The notes beneath the pieces were generated by a model that had not been told where the DNA came from, made no database searches, and was given only the letters and a program-made list of their open reading frames with translations. A stretch of DNA of 64,000 nt from Streptomyces eurythermus (GTDB lineage: Bacteria > Actinomycetota > Actinomycetes > Streptomycetales > Streptomycetaceae), in assembly GCF_014649115.1 (NCBI RefSeq), contig NZ_BMSK01000023.1:1-64000 (forward strand), given 5' to 3'. A program made the translations under genes and the position numbers. Positions 23,695-33,480 of this stretch are shown piece after piece. Position 1 is the first letter of the stretch. Each line of letters begins with the position of its first letter.

Positions 23695-24341
23695 CGGCCG
23701 ATCACCTCCTGCGAGGCCGGCTCGTCCTCGCCGAAGGTTTCGGCGGCCTCCTGCGGACTCTCGCCCTTGGAGACGGCGGTCTGCCGGACGGTGCCGGGCG
23801 CGGCGTGGGTGACCAGGCCGCGGTAGTAGTCCTGTTCGTCCGTCCCCGGGAAGATGGCGTGCGGGGTGTCGACCATGCCCTCCTCGAGACCGGCGAGCAG
23901 CTGCTCCTTGGTGTAGATGAGGTTGGCGCGGCTGGAGTCGGCCAGTTCGAACTCGTTGGTCATCGTCAGCGCGCGCGTGGGGCACGCCTCGATGCACAGG
24001 CCGCACAGGATGCAGCGGGCGTAGTTGATCTGGTAGACGCGGCCGTAGCGCTCGCCCGGCGAGTAGCGCTCCTCGTCGGTGTTGTCGGCGCCCTCCACAT
24101 AGATGGCGTCGGCGGGGCAGGCCCAGGCGCACAGCTCGCAGCCGACGCACTTCTCCAGGCCGTCCGGATGGCGGTTGAGCTGGTGCCGTCCGTGGAACCG
24201 CGGAGCCGTGGTCTTCTTCTGCTCCGGGTACTGCTCGGTCAGCCGCTTCTTGAACATGGCCTTGAAGGTCACGCCGAAGCCGGCCACGGGGTTCTGGAAG
24301 CCGGGCTTGATCTGCCCGGACTCCTGAGGCTCCTCAGCCAT
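23691..24341 (-). CDS. nuoI: NADH-quinone oxidoreductase subunit I (two 4Fe-4S ferredoxin)
   Basis: 216 aa from ATG 24341, chosen for GGAAAGGAGGCG upstream; the frame is open 20 codons further and overlaps nuoH. Two CxxCxxCxxxCP motifs, CVGCELCAWACP and CILCGLCIEACP, bind clusters N6a and N6b, which pass electrons from NuoG to NuoB. The C-terminus after residue 150 is acidic. It belongs to the connecting Q-module of complex I. Confidence 0.95.
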   Translation of the reverse strand: MAEEPQESGQIKPGFQNPVAGFGVTFKAMFKKRLTEQYPEQKKTTAPRFHGRHQLNRHPDGLEKCVGCELCAWACPADAIYVEGADNTDEERYSPGERYGRVYQINYARCILCGLCIEACPTRALTMTNEFELADSSRANLIYTKEQLLAGLEEGMVDTPHAIFPGTDEQDYYRGLVTHAAPGTVRQTAVSKGESPQEAAETFGEDEPASQEVIGR

Positions 24342-25698
24342 CGGACGCCTCCTTTCCATCCGAAGTTCCGTCACTGACAGTGTCCGGCCCGCCACTGACA
24401 ATCAGCTCGCGCTCCCGGCGCGGGCGGCGCCTGGGCACCGGCGGCAACTGCTGTCCGGGCAGCGGCGGTACGGGGAATCCGCCCGCCATGGGATCGAAGA
24501 CCGGCTCCCGGGCGGCGGGCGCCCCGGCGGTCCTTCCCTTCTCGCGGAACATGTCGGCGACGAAGGAGACGAGCAGCAGGGCGAGGACGCCACCGCCGAC
24601 GTAGAGGGCGATGTCGGCGAAGTCGTAGTTCTCGTTGCGCAGCGCGCGGACAGTCGCGACGAGCATCAGCCAGGTCACCGAGACCGGGATGAGGACCTTC
24701 CAGCCGAGCTTCATCAGCTGGTCGTAGCGCACGCGCGGGAGGGTGCCGCGCAGCCAGATGAAGAAGAACAGCAGCAGCTGGACCTTGACGACGAACCAGA
24801 GCAGCGGCCACCAGCCGTGGTTGGCGCCCTCCCAGAAGGTGCTGATCGGCCAGGGCGCGCGCCAGCCGCCGAGGAAGAGGGTGGCGGAGACGGCCGAGAC
24901 CGTCACCATGTTGACGTACTCGGCGAGCATGAACATCGCGAACTTGATCGACGAGTACTCGGTGTTGAAGCCGCCGACCAGGTCGCCCTCGGACTCCGGC
25001 ATGTCGAAGGGGGCGCGGTTGGTCTCGCCGACCATCGTGACGATGTACAGGATGAAGGAGACCGGCAGCAGCAGGATGTACCAGCGGTCGGCCTGGGCCT
25101 CCACGATCCTGGACGTCGACATCGACCCCGAGTAGAGGAACACGGAGGCGAACGCGGCGCCCATGGCGATCTCGTAGGAGATCATCTGCGCGCAGGAGCG
25201 CAGGCCGCCCAGCAGCGGATAGGTGGATCCGGAGCTCCAGCCCGCCAGCACGATGCCGTAGATGCCGACGGAGGCGACCGCGAGGATGTAGAGCATCGCG
25301 ATCGGCAGGTCGGTCAGCTGCATCGTGGTGCGGTGGCCGAAGATCGAGATCTCGTTGCCGGCCGGGCCGAAGGGGATCACCGCGATCGCCATGAAGGCGG
25401 GGATGGCCGCGACGATCGGCGCGAGGACGTAGACCACCTTGTCCGCGCGTTTGACGACGAGGTCCTCCTTCAGCATCAGCTTGATGCCGTCGGCGAGCGA
25501 CTGGAGCATGCCCCAGGGGCCGTGCCGGTTGGGGCCGATGCGCAGCTGCATCCAGGCGACGACCTTGCGCTCCCAGACGATGGAGAACAGCACGGTCACC
25601 ATCAGGAAGGCGAAGCAGAAGACGGCCTTGACGACGACCAGCCACCAGGGGTCGCGGCCGAACATCGAGAGGTCTTCGACGGCGAGGTACGCGGTCAT
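24334..25698 (-). CDS. nuoH: NADH-quinone oxidoreductase subunit H
   Basis: 454 aa, eight or nine membrane helices. RIGPNRHGPWGMLQSLADGIK and the loop ETNRAPFDMPESEGDLVGGF (both family-defining) line the quinone entry and the start of the E-channel. The C-terminal 70 residues are a Pro/Arg-rich cytoplasmic tail not found in E. coli NuoH. It overlaps nuoI by 8 bp and nuoG by 4 bp. Confidence 0.95.
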   Translation of the reverse strand: MTAYLAVEDLSMFGRDPWWLVVVKAVFCFAFLMVTVLFSIVWERKVVAWMQLRIGPNRHGPWGMLQSLADGIKLMLKEDLVVKRADKVVYVLAPIVAAIPAFMAIAVIPFGPAGNEISIFGHRTTMQLTDLPIAMLYILAVASVGIYGIVLAGWSSGSTYPLLGGLRSCAQMISYEIAMGAAFASVFLYSGSMSTSRIVEAQADRWYILLLPVSFILYIVTMVGETNRAPFDMPESEGDLVGGFNTEYSSIKFAMFMLAEYVNMVTVSAVSATLFLGGWRAPWPISTFWEGANHGWWPLLWFVVKVQLLLFFFIWLRGTLPRVRYDQLMKLGWKVLIPVSVTWLMLVATVRALRNENYDFADIALYVGGGVLALLLVSFVADMFREKGRTAGAPAAREPVFDPMAGGFPVPPLPGQQLPPVPRRRPRRERELIVSGGPDTVSDGTSDGKEASDG

Positions 25699-28199
25699 GC
25701 CTCCACCTCCTTGGGGGCCGTCTCGGCGGCGGCCGCCGGGCCGATGCGGACGAGGGAGCCGGGCCGCGCCCCGGTGTCGGAGGCGACGCCGCCACCGGCG
25801 GAGTTCAGCGGGAGCCAGACCACCCGGTCGGGCATCTCGGTGATCCGCAGGGGCAGTTCGGCCGTGCCGGCGGGGCCGGTGACGGCCAGCGTGTCGCCGT
25901 CCGCGACGCCCGCCTCGGCGGCCGTGGCCGCGGACAGGCGGGCGAGCGCGGCGTGCCGGGTTCCGGCCAGCGCCTCGTCGCCCTCCTGCAGGACGCCCTG
26001 GTCGAGCAGGAGCCGGTGCCCGGCCAGTACGGCCTCGCCGGCCGCCGGGCGGGGCAGGGCGCCCGCGGACTCCATCGGCGGCAGGGCGCGGGGGCCGTCC
26101 CAGAGGCCGAGCCGGTCGATCTCCGCGCGGGTGGTGCGCAGGTCCGGCAGGCCCAGGTGGGCGTCCATGGCGTCGGCGAGCATGTGCAGCACGCGGCTGT
26201 CGGCCGGGGCGAGCCGGCGGGTCATCTGGTCGGGCTTGAGCGCGGCCTCGAAGGAGCGCACGCGGCCTTCCCAGTTGAGGAAGGAGCCGGCCTTCTCGGC
26301 GACCGCGGCGACCGGCAGGACGACGTCGGCGTGCGCGGTGACCTCGCTGGGCCGCAGCTCCAGCGACACCAGGAAGCCGACGTTCTCCAGTGCCTCGCGC
26401 GCGCGTGCCGGGTCGGGCAGGTCGGCGACCTCCACCCCGGCGACCAGCAGCGCGGACAGTTCCCCGGCCGCGGCGGCCGTCAGGATCTGGTGGGTGTCGC
26501 GGCCGTAGCCCGCGGGGAGCTCGGCGAGTCCCCAGACGGCGGCGACCTCCTCCCGCGCGCGCGGGTCGGTCGCGGGGCGGCCGCCCGGCAGCAGGGAGGG
26601 CAGCGCGCCCGCCTCCACGGCGCCGCGCTCACCGGCCCGGCGGGGGATCCACACCAGCTCGGCGCCGGTCGCGGCGGCGGTGCGCACGGCGGCGGTGAGG
26701 CCGCCCGGGACCGCGGCCAGCCGCTCCCCCACCACGATGACGGCGCCGTCGGCGCGCAGCGCCTCGGCGGCGCGCGTGCCGGGCTCCTCGAGGCCGACGC
26801 CGCTCGCGAGGGCGTCCAGCCACTCGGTCTCGGTGCCGGGGGCGGCCGGCAGCAGCGTGCCGCCGGTCTTCTCCAGGCCCCGGGTGGCGTGCGTGGCCAG
26901 CGCGAACACCTGCTGCTTGTGCTTGCGCCAGGCCTTGCGCAGCCGCAGGAAGACGCCGGGGGCCTCCTCCTCCGACTCGAAGCCGGCCAGCAGCACGGCG
27001 GGCGCCTTCTCCAGCAAGGTGTACGTGACGCCCGTACCGTCCAGGTCACGGCCGCGGCCGGCGACCCGGGCGGCGAGGAAGTCGGCCTCCTCGCCGCTGT
27101 GCACGCGCGCGCGGAAGTCGATGTCGTTCGTGTCGAGCGCCACGCGGGCGAACTTGCTGTACGCGTAGGCGTCCTCGACGGTCAGCCGGCCGCCGATGAG
27201 GACGCCGGCCCGGGAACGCGCGGCGGACAGGCCCTCGGCCGCCGCCTGGAGCGCCTCGGGCCAGGAGGCGGGCTCCAGCACGCCGTCGGCGTTCCGGACC
27301 AGCGGGGTCTCGAGGCGGTCGCGCTGCTGGGCATAGCGGAACGCGAAGCGTCCCTTGTCGCAGAGCCACTCCTCGTTGACCTCGGGGTCGTTGGCGGCGA
27401 GCCGCCGCATGACCTTGCCGCGCCGGTGGTCGGTGCGGGTGGCGCAACCGCCGGCGCAGTGCTCGCACACGGACGGCGAGGAGACGAGGTCGAAGGGGCG
27501 GGAGCGGAAGCGGTACGCGGCCGAGGTGAGCGCGCCGACCGGGCAGATCTGGATGGTGTTGCCGGAGAAGTACGACTCGAAGGGGTCGCCCTCGCCGGTG
27601 CCGACCTGCTGGAGCGCGCCCCGCTCGATCAGCTCGATCATGGGGTCGCCCGCGATCTGGTTGGAGAAGCGGGTGCAGCGGGCGCACAGCACGCACCGCT
27701 CGCGGTCGAGCAGCACCTGGGTGGAGATCGCGACGGGCTTCTCGTAGGTCCGCTTGCGGCCCTCGAAGCGGGACTCGGCGTTGCCGTGCGAGACCGCCTG
27801 GTTCTGCAGCGGGCACTCGCCGCCCTTGTCGCAGACCGGGCAGTCCAGCGGATGGTTGATGAGCAGCAGCTCCATCACACCGTGCTGGGCCTTCTCGGCG
27901 ACCGGGGAGGTGAGGTGGGTCTTGACGACCATGCCGTCGGTGCAGGTGATCGTGCAGGACGCCATCGGCTTGCGCTGGCCCTCGACCTCGACGATGCACT
28001 GGCGGCAGGCGCCGGCCGGGTCCAGGAGGGGATGGTCGCAGAACCGGGGGATCTCGATGCCGAGCTGTTCGGCGGCGCGGATCACCAGGGTGCCCTTGGG
28101 CACGCTGATCTCGATGCCGTCGATCGTCAGCGTGACGAGGTCTTCCGGCGGGACCGCCGCCTCGCCCCCGCCGGCGGGGGCGCTCGTGGTCACGGTCAT
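25695..28199 (-). CDS. nuoG: NADH-quinone oxidoreductase subunit G
   Basis: 834 aa. The N-terminal ferredoxin domain has C-x11-C-x2-C (CDHPLLDPAGACRQC) for a 2Fe-2S cluster. NHPLDCPVCDKGGECPLQ supplies the His/Cys-ligated N5 cluster region, CVLCARCTRF the next 4Fe-4S cluster, and CEHCAGGC belongs to the following domain. The rest resembles molybdopterin oxidoreductases but serves structurally. It carries electrons from NuoF toward NuoI. It overlaps nuoH and nuoF by 4 bp each. Confidence 0.95.
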   Translation of the reverse strand: MTVTTSAPAGGGEAAVPPEDLVTLTIDGIEISVPKGTLVIRAAEQLGIEIPRFCDHPLLDPAGACRQCIVEVEGQRKPMASCTITCTDGMVVKTHLTSPVAEKAQHGVMELLLINHPLDCPVCDKGGECPLQNQAVSHGNAESRFEGRKRTYEKPVAISTQVLLDRERCVLCARCTRFSNQIAGDPMIELIERGALQQVGTGEGDPFESYFSGNTIQICPVGALTSAAYRFRSRPFDLVSSPSVCEHCAGGCATRTDHRRGKVMRRLAANDPEVNEEWLCDKGRFAFRYAQQRDRLETPLVRNADGVLEPASWPEALQAAAEGLSAARSRAGVLIGGRLTVEDAYAYSKFARVALDTNDIDFRARVHSGEEADFLAARVAGRGRDLDGTGVTYTLLEKAPAVLLAGFESEEEAPGVFLRLRKAWRKHKQQVFALATHATRGLEKTGGTLLPAAPGTETEWLDALASGVGLEEPGTRAAEALRADGAVIVVGERLAAVPGGLTAAVRTAAATGAELVWIPRRAGERGAVEAGALPSLLPGGRPATDPRAREEVAAVWGLAELPAGYGRDTHQILTAAAAGELSALLVAGVEVADLPDPARAREALENVGFLVSLELRPSEVTAHADVVLPVAAVAEKAGSFLNWEGRVRSFEAALKPDQMTRRLAPADSRVLHMLADAMDAHLGLPDLRTTRAEIDRLGLWDGPRALPPMESAGALPRPAAGEAVLAGHRLLLDQGVLQEGDEALAGTRHAALARLSAATAAEAGVADGDTLAVTGPAGTAELPLRITEMPDRVVWLPLNSAGGGVASDTGARPGSLVRIGPAAAAETAPKEVEA

Positions 28200-29542
28200 G
28201 CGTTCACCTCCGGGCGGTCCGCCCAGGCCGTGGACTTGGCCGGGTCGAAGGGGCAGCCCCGGCCCGTGATGTGCTGTTCGTACTCCTCGCGGAAGTACTT
28301 CAGCGAGGAGAAGATCGGGGACGCGGCGCCGTCACCGAGGGCGCAGAAGGACTTGCCGTTGATGTTGTCGGCGATGTCGGCGAGCTTGTCGAGGTCGGAC
28401 ATGGCGCCCTTGCCCGCCTCGATGTCCCGCAGCAGCTGCACCAGCCAGTACGTCCCTTCCCGGCAGGGGGTGCACTTGCCGCAGGATTCATGGGCGTAGA
28501 ACTCGGTCCAGCGGGTGACGGCCCGCACCACGCAGGTCGTCTCGTCGAAGCACTGCAGGGCCTTGGTGCCGAGCATCGAGCCGGCGGCGCCGACGCCCTC
28601 GTAGTCGAGGGGGACGTCGAGGTGTTCGTCGGTGAACATCGGCGTGGAGGAGCCGCCCGGGGTCCAGAACTTCAGCCGGTGGCCCGGGCGCATGCCGCCG
28701 CTCATGTCGAGGAGCTGGCGCAGGGTGATGCCGAGCGGGGCCTCGTACTGTCCGGGGCCGGCGACGTGGCCGCTGAGCGAGTAGAGCGTGAAGCCCGGGG
28801 ACTTCTCGCTGCCCATCGACCTGAACCATTCCTTGCCGTTTTTCAGGATGGCGGGAACCGACGCGATCGACTCGACGTTGTTCACCACAGTGGGACAGGC
28901 GTAGAGGCCTTCCACGGCGGGGAAGGGGGGACGCAGTCGCGGTTGACCACGGCGGCCTTCGAGCGAGTCGAGCAGCGCGGTCTCCTCACCGCAGATGTAC
29001 GCGCCGGCGCCGGCGTGCACGGTGAGCTTCACGTCGAGCCCGCTGCCCAGGATGTTCTCGCCGAGGTAGCCCGCCGCGTAGGCCTCGCGCACGGCCTCGT
29101 GCAGCCGCCGCAGTACGGGGACGACTTCACCGCGCAGATAGATGAAGGCGTGCGACGACCTGATGGCGTAGCACGCGATGACGATGCCCTCGATGAGGCT
29201 GTGCGGGTTGGCGAAGAGGAGCGGGATGTCCTTGCACGTCCCGGGCTCCGACTCGTCGGCGTTGACAACGAGATAGTGCGGCTTTCCATCGCCCTGGGGG
29301 ATGAACTGCCACTTCATCCCGGTCGGGAACCCCGCGCCGCCGCGGCCTCGCAGCCCGGATTCCTTGACGTACGCGATCAGGTCGTCCGGCGACATGGCGA
29401 GGGCCTTGCGGAGCCCCTCGTACCCTTCGTGCCTCCGGTAGACGTCCAGAGTCCAGGACCGTTCCTCGTCCCAGAAGGCCGACAGCACGGGTGCGAGCAG
29501 CTTCTCGGGGCTCGGGTCCTTGACCTCGGATACCACGGTCAT
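28196..29542 (-). CDS. nuoF: NADH-quinone oxidoreductase subunit F (NADH and FMN binding)
   Basis: 448 aa from ATG 29542, which shares its A with the nuoE stop (TGATG). GLRGRGGAGFPTGMKW is the NADH-binding Gly-rich loop, NADESEPGTCKD binds FMN, and ESCGKCTPCREGTYW with a later Cys in SFCALGDGA binds cluster N3. It takes the hydride from NADH at the tip of the peripheral arm. Confidence 0.96.
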   Translation of the reverse strand: MTVVSEVKDPSPEKLLAPVLSAFWDEERSWTLDVYRRHEGYEGLRKALAMSPDDLIAYVKESGLRGRGGAGFPTGMKWQFIPQGDGKPHYLVVNADESEPGTCKDIPLLFANPHSLIEGIVIACYAIRSSHAFIYLRGEVVPVLRRLHEAVREAYAAGYLGENILGSGLDVKLTVHAGAGAYICGEETALLDSLEGRRGQPRLRPPFPAVEGLYACPTVVNNVESIASVPAILKNGKEWFRSMGSEKSPGFTLYSLSGHVAGPGQYEAPLGITLRQLLDMSGGMRPGHRLKFWTPGGSSTPMFTDEHLDVPLDYEGVGAAGSMLGTKALQCFDETTCVVRAVTRWTEFYAHESCGKCTPCREGTYWLVQLLRDIEAGKGAMSDLDKLADIADNINGKSFCALGDGAASPIFSSLKYFREEYEQHITGRGCPFDPAKSTAWADRPEVNA

Positions 29543-30324
29543 CACTCCCCCTCCTCTTCGGCCTGGCCCGCCGACGGGGCGTCCGGGGATTCCTGGACCC
29601 GCGGATGGACCACGCGCGCGGGCGCGTCCTCCCCCTTGGCCAGGCGGAGGCCCACCAGCGAGGCGGGTCCGGCGCTGCCGCCCTCCTCGACGGCCCCGGG
29701 CCGCTCGTCGGGGAAGCCGGCCAGGATCCGCGCGGTCTCCTTGAAGGTGCACAGGCGCGCCCCGCGCGTGGGCTGTACGGGGCGCCCGGCACGCAGGTCG
29801 TCGACCAGGCGCTTGGCGCTCGCGGGGGTCTGGTTGTCGAAGAACTCCCAGTTGACCATCACGACCGGCGCGTAGTCGCAGGCCGCGTTGCACTCGATGT
29901 GCTCCAGGGTGACCTTGCCGTCACCGGTGGTCTCGCCGTTGCCGACGCCCAGGTGTTCCTGGAGGGTCTCGAAGATGGCGTCGCCGCCCATGACCGCGCA
30001 CAGCGTGTTGGTGCACACGCCGACCTGGTAGTCACCGGAGGGCCGGCGCCGGTACATGGTGTAGAAGGTGGCGACCGCGGTGACCTCGGCTGTGGTCAGG
30101 CCGAGCATCTCCGCGCAGAACCGCATCCCGGTGCGGGTGACGTGGCCCTCCTCGGACTGCACGAGGTGGAGCAGCGGCAGCAGGGCGGACCGGGAGTCGG
30201 GGTAGCGCGCGATCACTTCGCGGGCGTCCGCCTCCAGCCGGGCCCGGACGTCGTCCGGGTAGGCCGGTGCGGGCAGTTCGGGCATGCCCAGGCTGATGCC
30301 CCGCTCCGAAGAAGAGGTGGTCAC
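29542..30324 (-). CDS. nuoE: NADH-quinone oxidoreductase subunit E (2Fe-2S)
   Basis: 260 aa from GTG 30324. VCTNTLCAVMGGD and HIECNAACDYAPVVMVN provide the four Cys of the N1a 2Fe-2S cluster in a thioredoxin-like fold. The N-terminal helical part (YPDSRSALLPLLHLVQ) is typical. The C-terminal 55 residues are an acidic, disordered extension, longer than in E. coli (166 aa). The start overlaps the nuoD stop by 4 bp (GTGA). Confidence 0.95.
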   Translation of the reverse strand: MTTSSSERGISLGMPELPAPAYPDDVRARLEADAREVIARYPDSRSALLPLLHLVQSEEGHVTRTGMRFCAEMLGLTTAEVTAVATFYTMYRRRPSGDYQVGVCTNTLCAVMGGDAIFETLQEHLGVGNGETTGDGKVTLEHIECNAACDYAPVVMVNWEFFDNQTPASAKRLVDDLRAGRPVQPTRGARLCTFKETARILAGFPDERPGAVEEGGSAGPASLVGLRLAKGEDAPARVVHPRVQESPDAPSAGQAEEEGE

Positions 30325-31646
30325 CGGTCGACGCCTCCCATCACGGGGTCGATGGACGCGACGGCGACGATGACGTCGGCGACCTGGCCGCCCTCGCACA
30401 TCGCCGCCATGGCCTGAAGGTTGGTGAAGGACGGGTCGCGGAAGTGGACCCGGTAGGGGCGGGTGCCGCCGTCGGAGACGGCGTGCACCCCGAGTTCGCC
30501 CTTGGGCGACTCGACGGCCGCGTACGCCTGCCCCGGCGGGACCCGGAAGCCCTCGGTGACCAGCTTGAAGTGGTGGATCAGGGCCTCCATGGAGGTGCCC
30601 ATGATCTTCTTGATGTGGTCGAGGGAGTTGCCGAGCCCGTCCGGTCCGAGGGCGAGCTGGGCGGGCCAGGCGATCTTCTTGTCCGCGACCATGACCGGGC
30701 CGGGCTGGAGCCGGTCCAGGCACTGCTCGATGATCCGGAGCGACTGGCGCATCTCCTCCAGGCGGACGAGGAAGCGGCCGTAGGCGTCGCAGGAGTCGGC
30801 GGTCGGGACGTCGAACTCGTAGTTCTCGTAGCCGCAGTACGGCTGGGTCTTGCGCAGGTCGTGCGGGAGGCCGGTGGAGCGCAGGATCGGGCCGGTGGCG
30901 CCGAGGGCCATGCAGCCGGCCAGGTCGAGGTAGCCGATGTCCTGCATGCGGGCCTTGAAGATGGGGTTCCCGGTGGCGAGCTTGTCGTACTCCGGGAGGT
31001 TCCGCTTCATCTTCTTCACGAACTCGCGGATCTGGTCCACCGCGCCGGGCGGCAGGTCCTGGGCGAGTCCGCCGGGCCGGATGTACGCGTGGTTCATGCG
31101 CAGGCCCGTGATGAGCTCGTAGAGGTCGAGAATCATTTCACGATCGCGGAATCCGTAGATCATGATCGTGGTGGCGCCCAGCTCCATGCCTCCGGTGGCG
31201 ATGCACACCAGGTGGGAGGACATCCGGTTGAGCTCCATCAGGAGCACCCGGATGATCTCGGCGCGCTCGGTGATCTGGTCCTCGATGCCGAGGAGTTTCT
31301 CGACGGCGAGACAGTAGGCGGTCTCGTTGAAGAAGGACGTCAGGTAGTCCATGCGCGTCACGAACGTGGTGCCCTGCGTCCACGTGCGGTATTCGAGGTT
31401 CTTCTCGATGCCGGTGTGGAGGTAGCCGATGCCGCAGCGGGCCTCGGTGACCGTCTCGCCCTCGATCTCCAGGATGAGGCGGAGCACTCCGTGGGTGGAC
31501 GGGTGCTGGGGGCCCATGTTGACGACGATGCGTTCGTCGTCGGCGCGGGCCGCGGACCGGACGACCTCGTCCCAGTCGCCACCGGTGACCGTGTAGACGG
31601 TGCCCTCGGTGGTTTCCCGGGCGGCTGCTGACTGGGTGCTGCTCAC
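30321..31646 (-). CDS. nuoD: NADH-quinone oxidoreductase subunit D (quinone-site)
   Basis: 441 aa from GTG 31646. NMGPQHPSTHGVLRL provides the His that faces the quinone headgroup. RCGIGYLHTGIEKN and the C-terminal SIDPVMGGVDR are conserved in complex I and hydrogenase large subunits, though metal-binding Cys are absent as expected. With NuoB it forms the menaquinone-reduction site. Overlaps nuoC and nuoE by 4 bp each. Confidence 0.96.
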   Translation of the reverse strand: MSSTQSAAARETTEGTVYTVTGGDWDEVVRSAARADDERIVVNMGPQHPSTHGVLRLILEIEGETVTEARCGIGYLHTGIEKNLEYRTWTQGTTFVTRMDYLTSFFNETAYCLAVEKLLGIEDQITERAEIIRVLLMELNRMSSHLVCIATGGMELGATTIMIYGFRDREMILDLYELITGLRMNHAYIRPGGLAQDLPPGAVDQIREFVKKMKRNLPEYDKLATGNPIFKARMQDIGYLDLAGCMALGATGPILRSTGLPHDLRKTQPYCGYENYEFDVPTADSCDAYGRFLVRLEEMRQSLRIIEQCLDRLQPGPVMVADKKIAWPAQLALGPDGLGNSLDHIKKIMGTSMEALIHHFKLVTEGFRVPPGQAYAAVESPKGELGVHAVSDGGTRPYRVHFRDPSFTNLQAMAAMCEGGQVADVIVAVASIDPVMGGVDR

Positions 31647-32452
31647 GAGTACGACCTCCGCTGGTCCGGAGCCGGGATCTGGGCGCCCTTGTACTCGACG
31701 GGGATGCCGCCGAGGGGGTAGTCCTTGCGCTGCGGGTGGCCCTGCCAGTCGTCCGGCATCATGATCCGCGTCAGGGCCGGGTGGCCGTCGAAGACGATCC
31801 CGAAGAAGTCGTAGGTCTCGCGCTCGTGCCAGTCGTTGGTCGGGTAGACGGAGACCAGGGACGGGATGCGCGGGTCGCTGTCGGGGGCGCTGACTTCCAG
31901 GCGGATCAGCCGGTTGTGGGTGATCGAGCGCAGGTGGTAGACGGCGTGCAGCTCGCGGCCCTTGTCGTTCGGGTAGTGGACGCCGCTGACGCCGGTGCAC
32001 AGCTCGAAGCGCAGCGCCGGGTCGTCGCGCAGGACGCGGGCGACGCGGACCAGGTGCTCGCGTTCGATGTGGAAGGTCAGTTCGTCGCGGTCGACGACCG
32101 TCTTCTCGATGGCGTTCCCGGGCAGGAGTCCCTGTTCCTCCAGGGCGCCCTCGAGTTCGTCGGCGACCTCGTCGAACCAGCCGCCGTAGGGCCGGGTCGC
32201 CGGTCCCGGGAGCCGGACCGAGCGCACGAGGCCGCCGTAGCCGGAGGTGTCGCCGCCGTTGTTGGCGCCGAACATGCCGCGCTGGACGCGGATCTCCTCG
32301 CCGCCCTGGCCGCGCATCCCGGGGAGGTTGGCCGCGGCGAGGTCCTTCTCGGGGTTCACCCCGTTCCCGGAACCGTTCGCGGAGCCGTTCGCGGACCCGT
32401 TGGCGTGCGCGGACCCGTTCGCGCCCTGGGTGCCGTTCTTCGCGTCGCTCAC
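31643..32452 (-). CDS. nuoC: NADH-quinone oxidoreductase subunit C with Asn/Gly/Ser-rich N-terminus
   Basis: 269 aa from GTG 32452. The 30-kDa subunit domain occupies about residues 95-269, with HLRSITHNRLIRLEV, ERETYDFFGIVFDGHP and MPDDWQGHPQRKDYPLGG as hallmarks. The first 35 residues are a low-complexity tail containing repeated NGSAN units (about 12-31), probably disordered. It overlaps nuoB by 4 bp. The tail is unusual for NuoC but common in streptomycetes. Confidence 0.95.
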   Translation of the reverse strand: MSDAKNGTQGANGSAHANGSANGSANGSGNGVNPEKDLAAANLPGMRGQGGEEIRVQRGMFGANNGGDTSGYGGLVRSVRLPGPATRPYGGWFDEVADELEGALEEQGLLPGNAIEKTVVDRDELTFHIEREHLVRVARVLRDDPALRFELCTGVSGVHYPNDKGRELHAVYHLRSITHNRLIRLEVSAPDSDPRIPSLVSVYPTNDWHERETYDFFGIVFDGHPALTRIMMPDDWQGHPQRKDYPLGGIPVEYKGAQIPAPDQRRSYS

Positions 32453-33003
32453 CGCAGCAGCCCCTTCATCTCGATCGTGGGCAGGGCCTTCAGCGCCGCT
32501 TCCTCCGCCTCCCGGGCCGCTTCCTCGGCGTTCACGCCGAGCTTGGAGGACTGGATCTTCTGGTGGAGCTTGAGGATCGCGTCCATGAGCATCTCGGGCC
32601 GGGGCGGACAGCCGGGGAGGTAGATGTCGACCGGGACGATGTGGTCGACGCCCTGGACGATCGCGTAGTTGTTGAACATGCCGCCCGAGGAGGCGCAGAC
32701 GCCCATGGAGATCACCCACTTGGGGTTGGGCATCTGGTCGTAGACCTGCCGCAGGACGGGCGCCATCTTCTGGCTGACCCGGCCGGCGACGATCATCAGG
32801 TCGGCCTGGCGCGGCGAGCCGCGGAAGACCTCCATGCCGAAGCGGGCGAGGTCGTAGCGGCCGGCGCCGGTGGTCATCATCTCGATGGCGCAGCAGGCCA
32901 GGCCGAAGGTGGCCGGGAAGACGGACGCCTTGCGCACCCAGCCCGCGGCCTGCTCGACGGTGGTGAGCAGGAAACCGCTCGGCAGCTTTTCTTCGAGTCC
33001 CAT
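32449..33003 (-). CDS. nuoB: NADH-quinone oxidoreductase subunit B (cluster N2)
   Basis: 184 aa. The tandem Cys in FGLACCAIEMM, Cys in SMGVCASSGGMF and Cys in DIYLPGCPPRPE ligate cluster N2, the last step before menaquinone. The C-terminal 30 residues are an Ala/Glu-rich helix. It lies 13 bp after nuoA. Confidence 0.96.
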   Translation of the reverse strand: MGLEEKLPSGFLLTTVEQAAGWVRKASVFPATFGLACCAIEMMTTGAGRYDLARFGMEVFRGSPRQADLMIVAGRVSQKMAPVLRQVYDQMPNPKWVISMGVCASSGGMFNNYAIVQGVDHIVPVDIYLPGCPPRPEMLMDAILKLHQKIQSSKLGVNAEEAAREAEEAALKALPTIEMKGLLR

Positions 33004-33016
33004 GTCTAAAGGCCCC

Positions 33017-33376
33017 TCAGTCCCATTCCAGGCCGCCGCGCCGCCATACGTACGCGTACGCGACGAAGACGGTGAGCACGAAGAGCAGCATCTCCACGAG
33101 CCCGAAAATCCCCAGGGCGTCGAAGGTGACGGCCCAGGGGTAGAGGAAGACGATCTCGATGTCGAAGACGATGAAGAGCATCGCCGTCAGGTAGTACTTG
33201 ATGGGGAAGCGCCCGCCGCCGGCCGGCGTGGGGGTCGGCTCGATGCCGCACTCGTAGGCTTCGAGTTTGGCGCGGTTGTACCGCTTCGGACCGATCAGCG
33301 TGGCCATGACCACGGAGAAGATCGCAAAGCCTGCCCCGAGGGCTCCCAGTACGAGGATGGGCGCATACGCGTTCAC
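33017..33376 (-). CDS. nuoA: NADH-quinone oxidoreductase subunit A
   Basis: 119 aa from GTG 33376, three membrane helices. YECGIEPTPTPAGGGRFPIKYY (shown: ECGIEP and RFPIKYYLTAMLFI) and DIEIVFLYPWAV are conserved; the Cys-containing loop moves during quinone reduction. It is the first gene of the 14-gene operon. A Rex-operator-like site lies 105 bp upstream of the start. Confidence 0.96.
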   Translation of the reverse strand: MNAYAPILVLGALGAGFAIFSVVMATLIGPKRYNRAKLEAYECGIEPTPTPAGGGRFPIKYYLTAMLFIVFDIEIVFLYPWAVTFDALGIFGLVEMLLFVLTVFVAYAYVWRRGGLEWD

Positions 33377-33480
33377 CGCTCCTCGCTCCTCTCAGTCGGC
33401 ACTGACTGCTGGCGGATCACTGGGCTCACGTGCCTCACCGGTCCCACGAACCCCGCTCGTCCCGGGCGAAGATCGAGAAC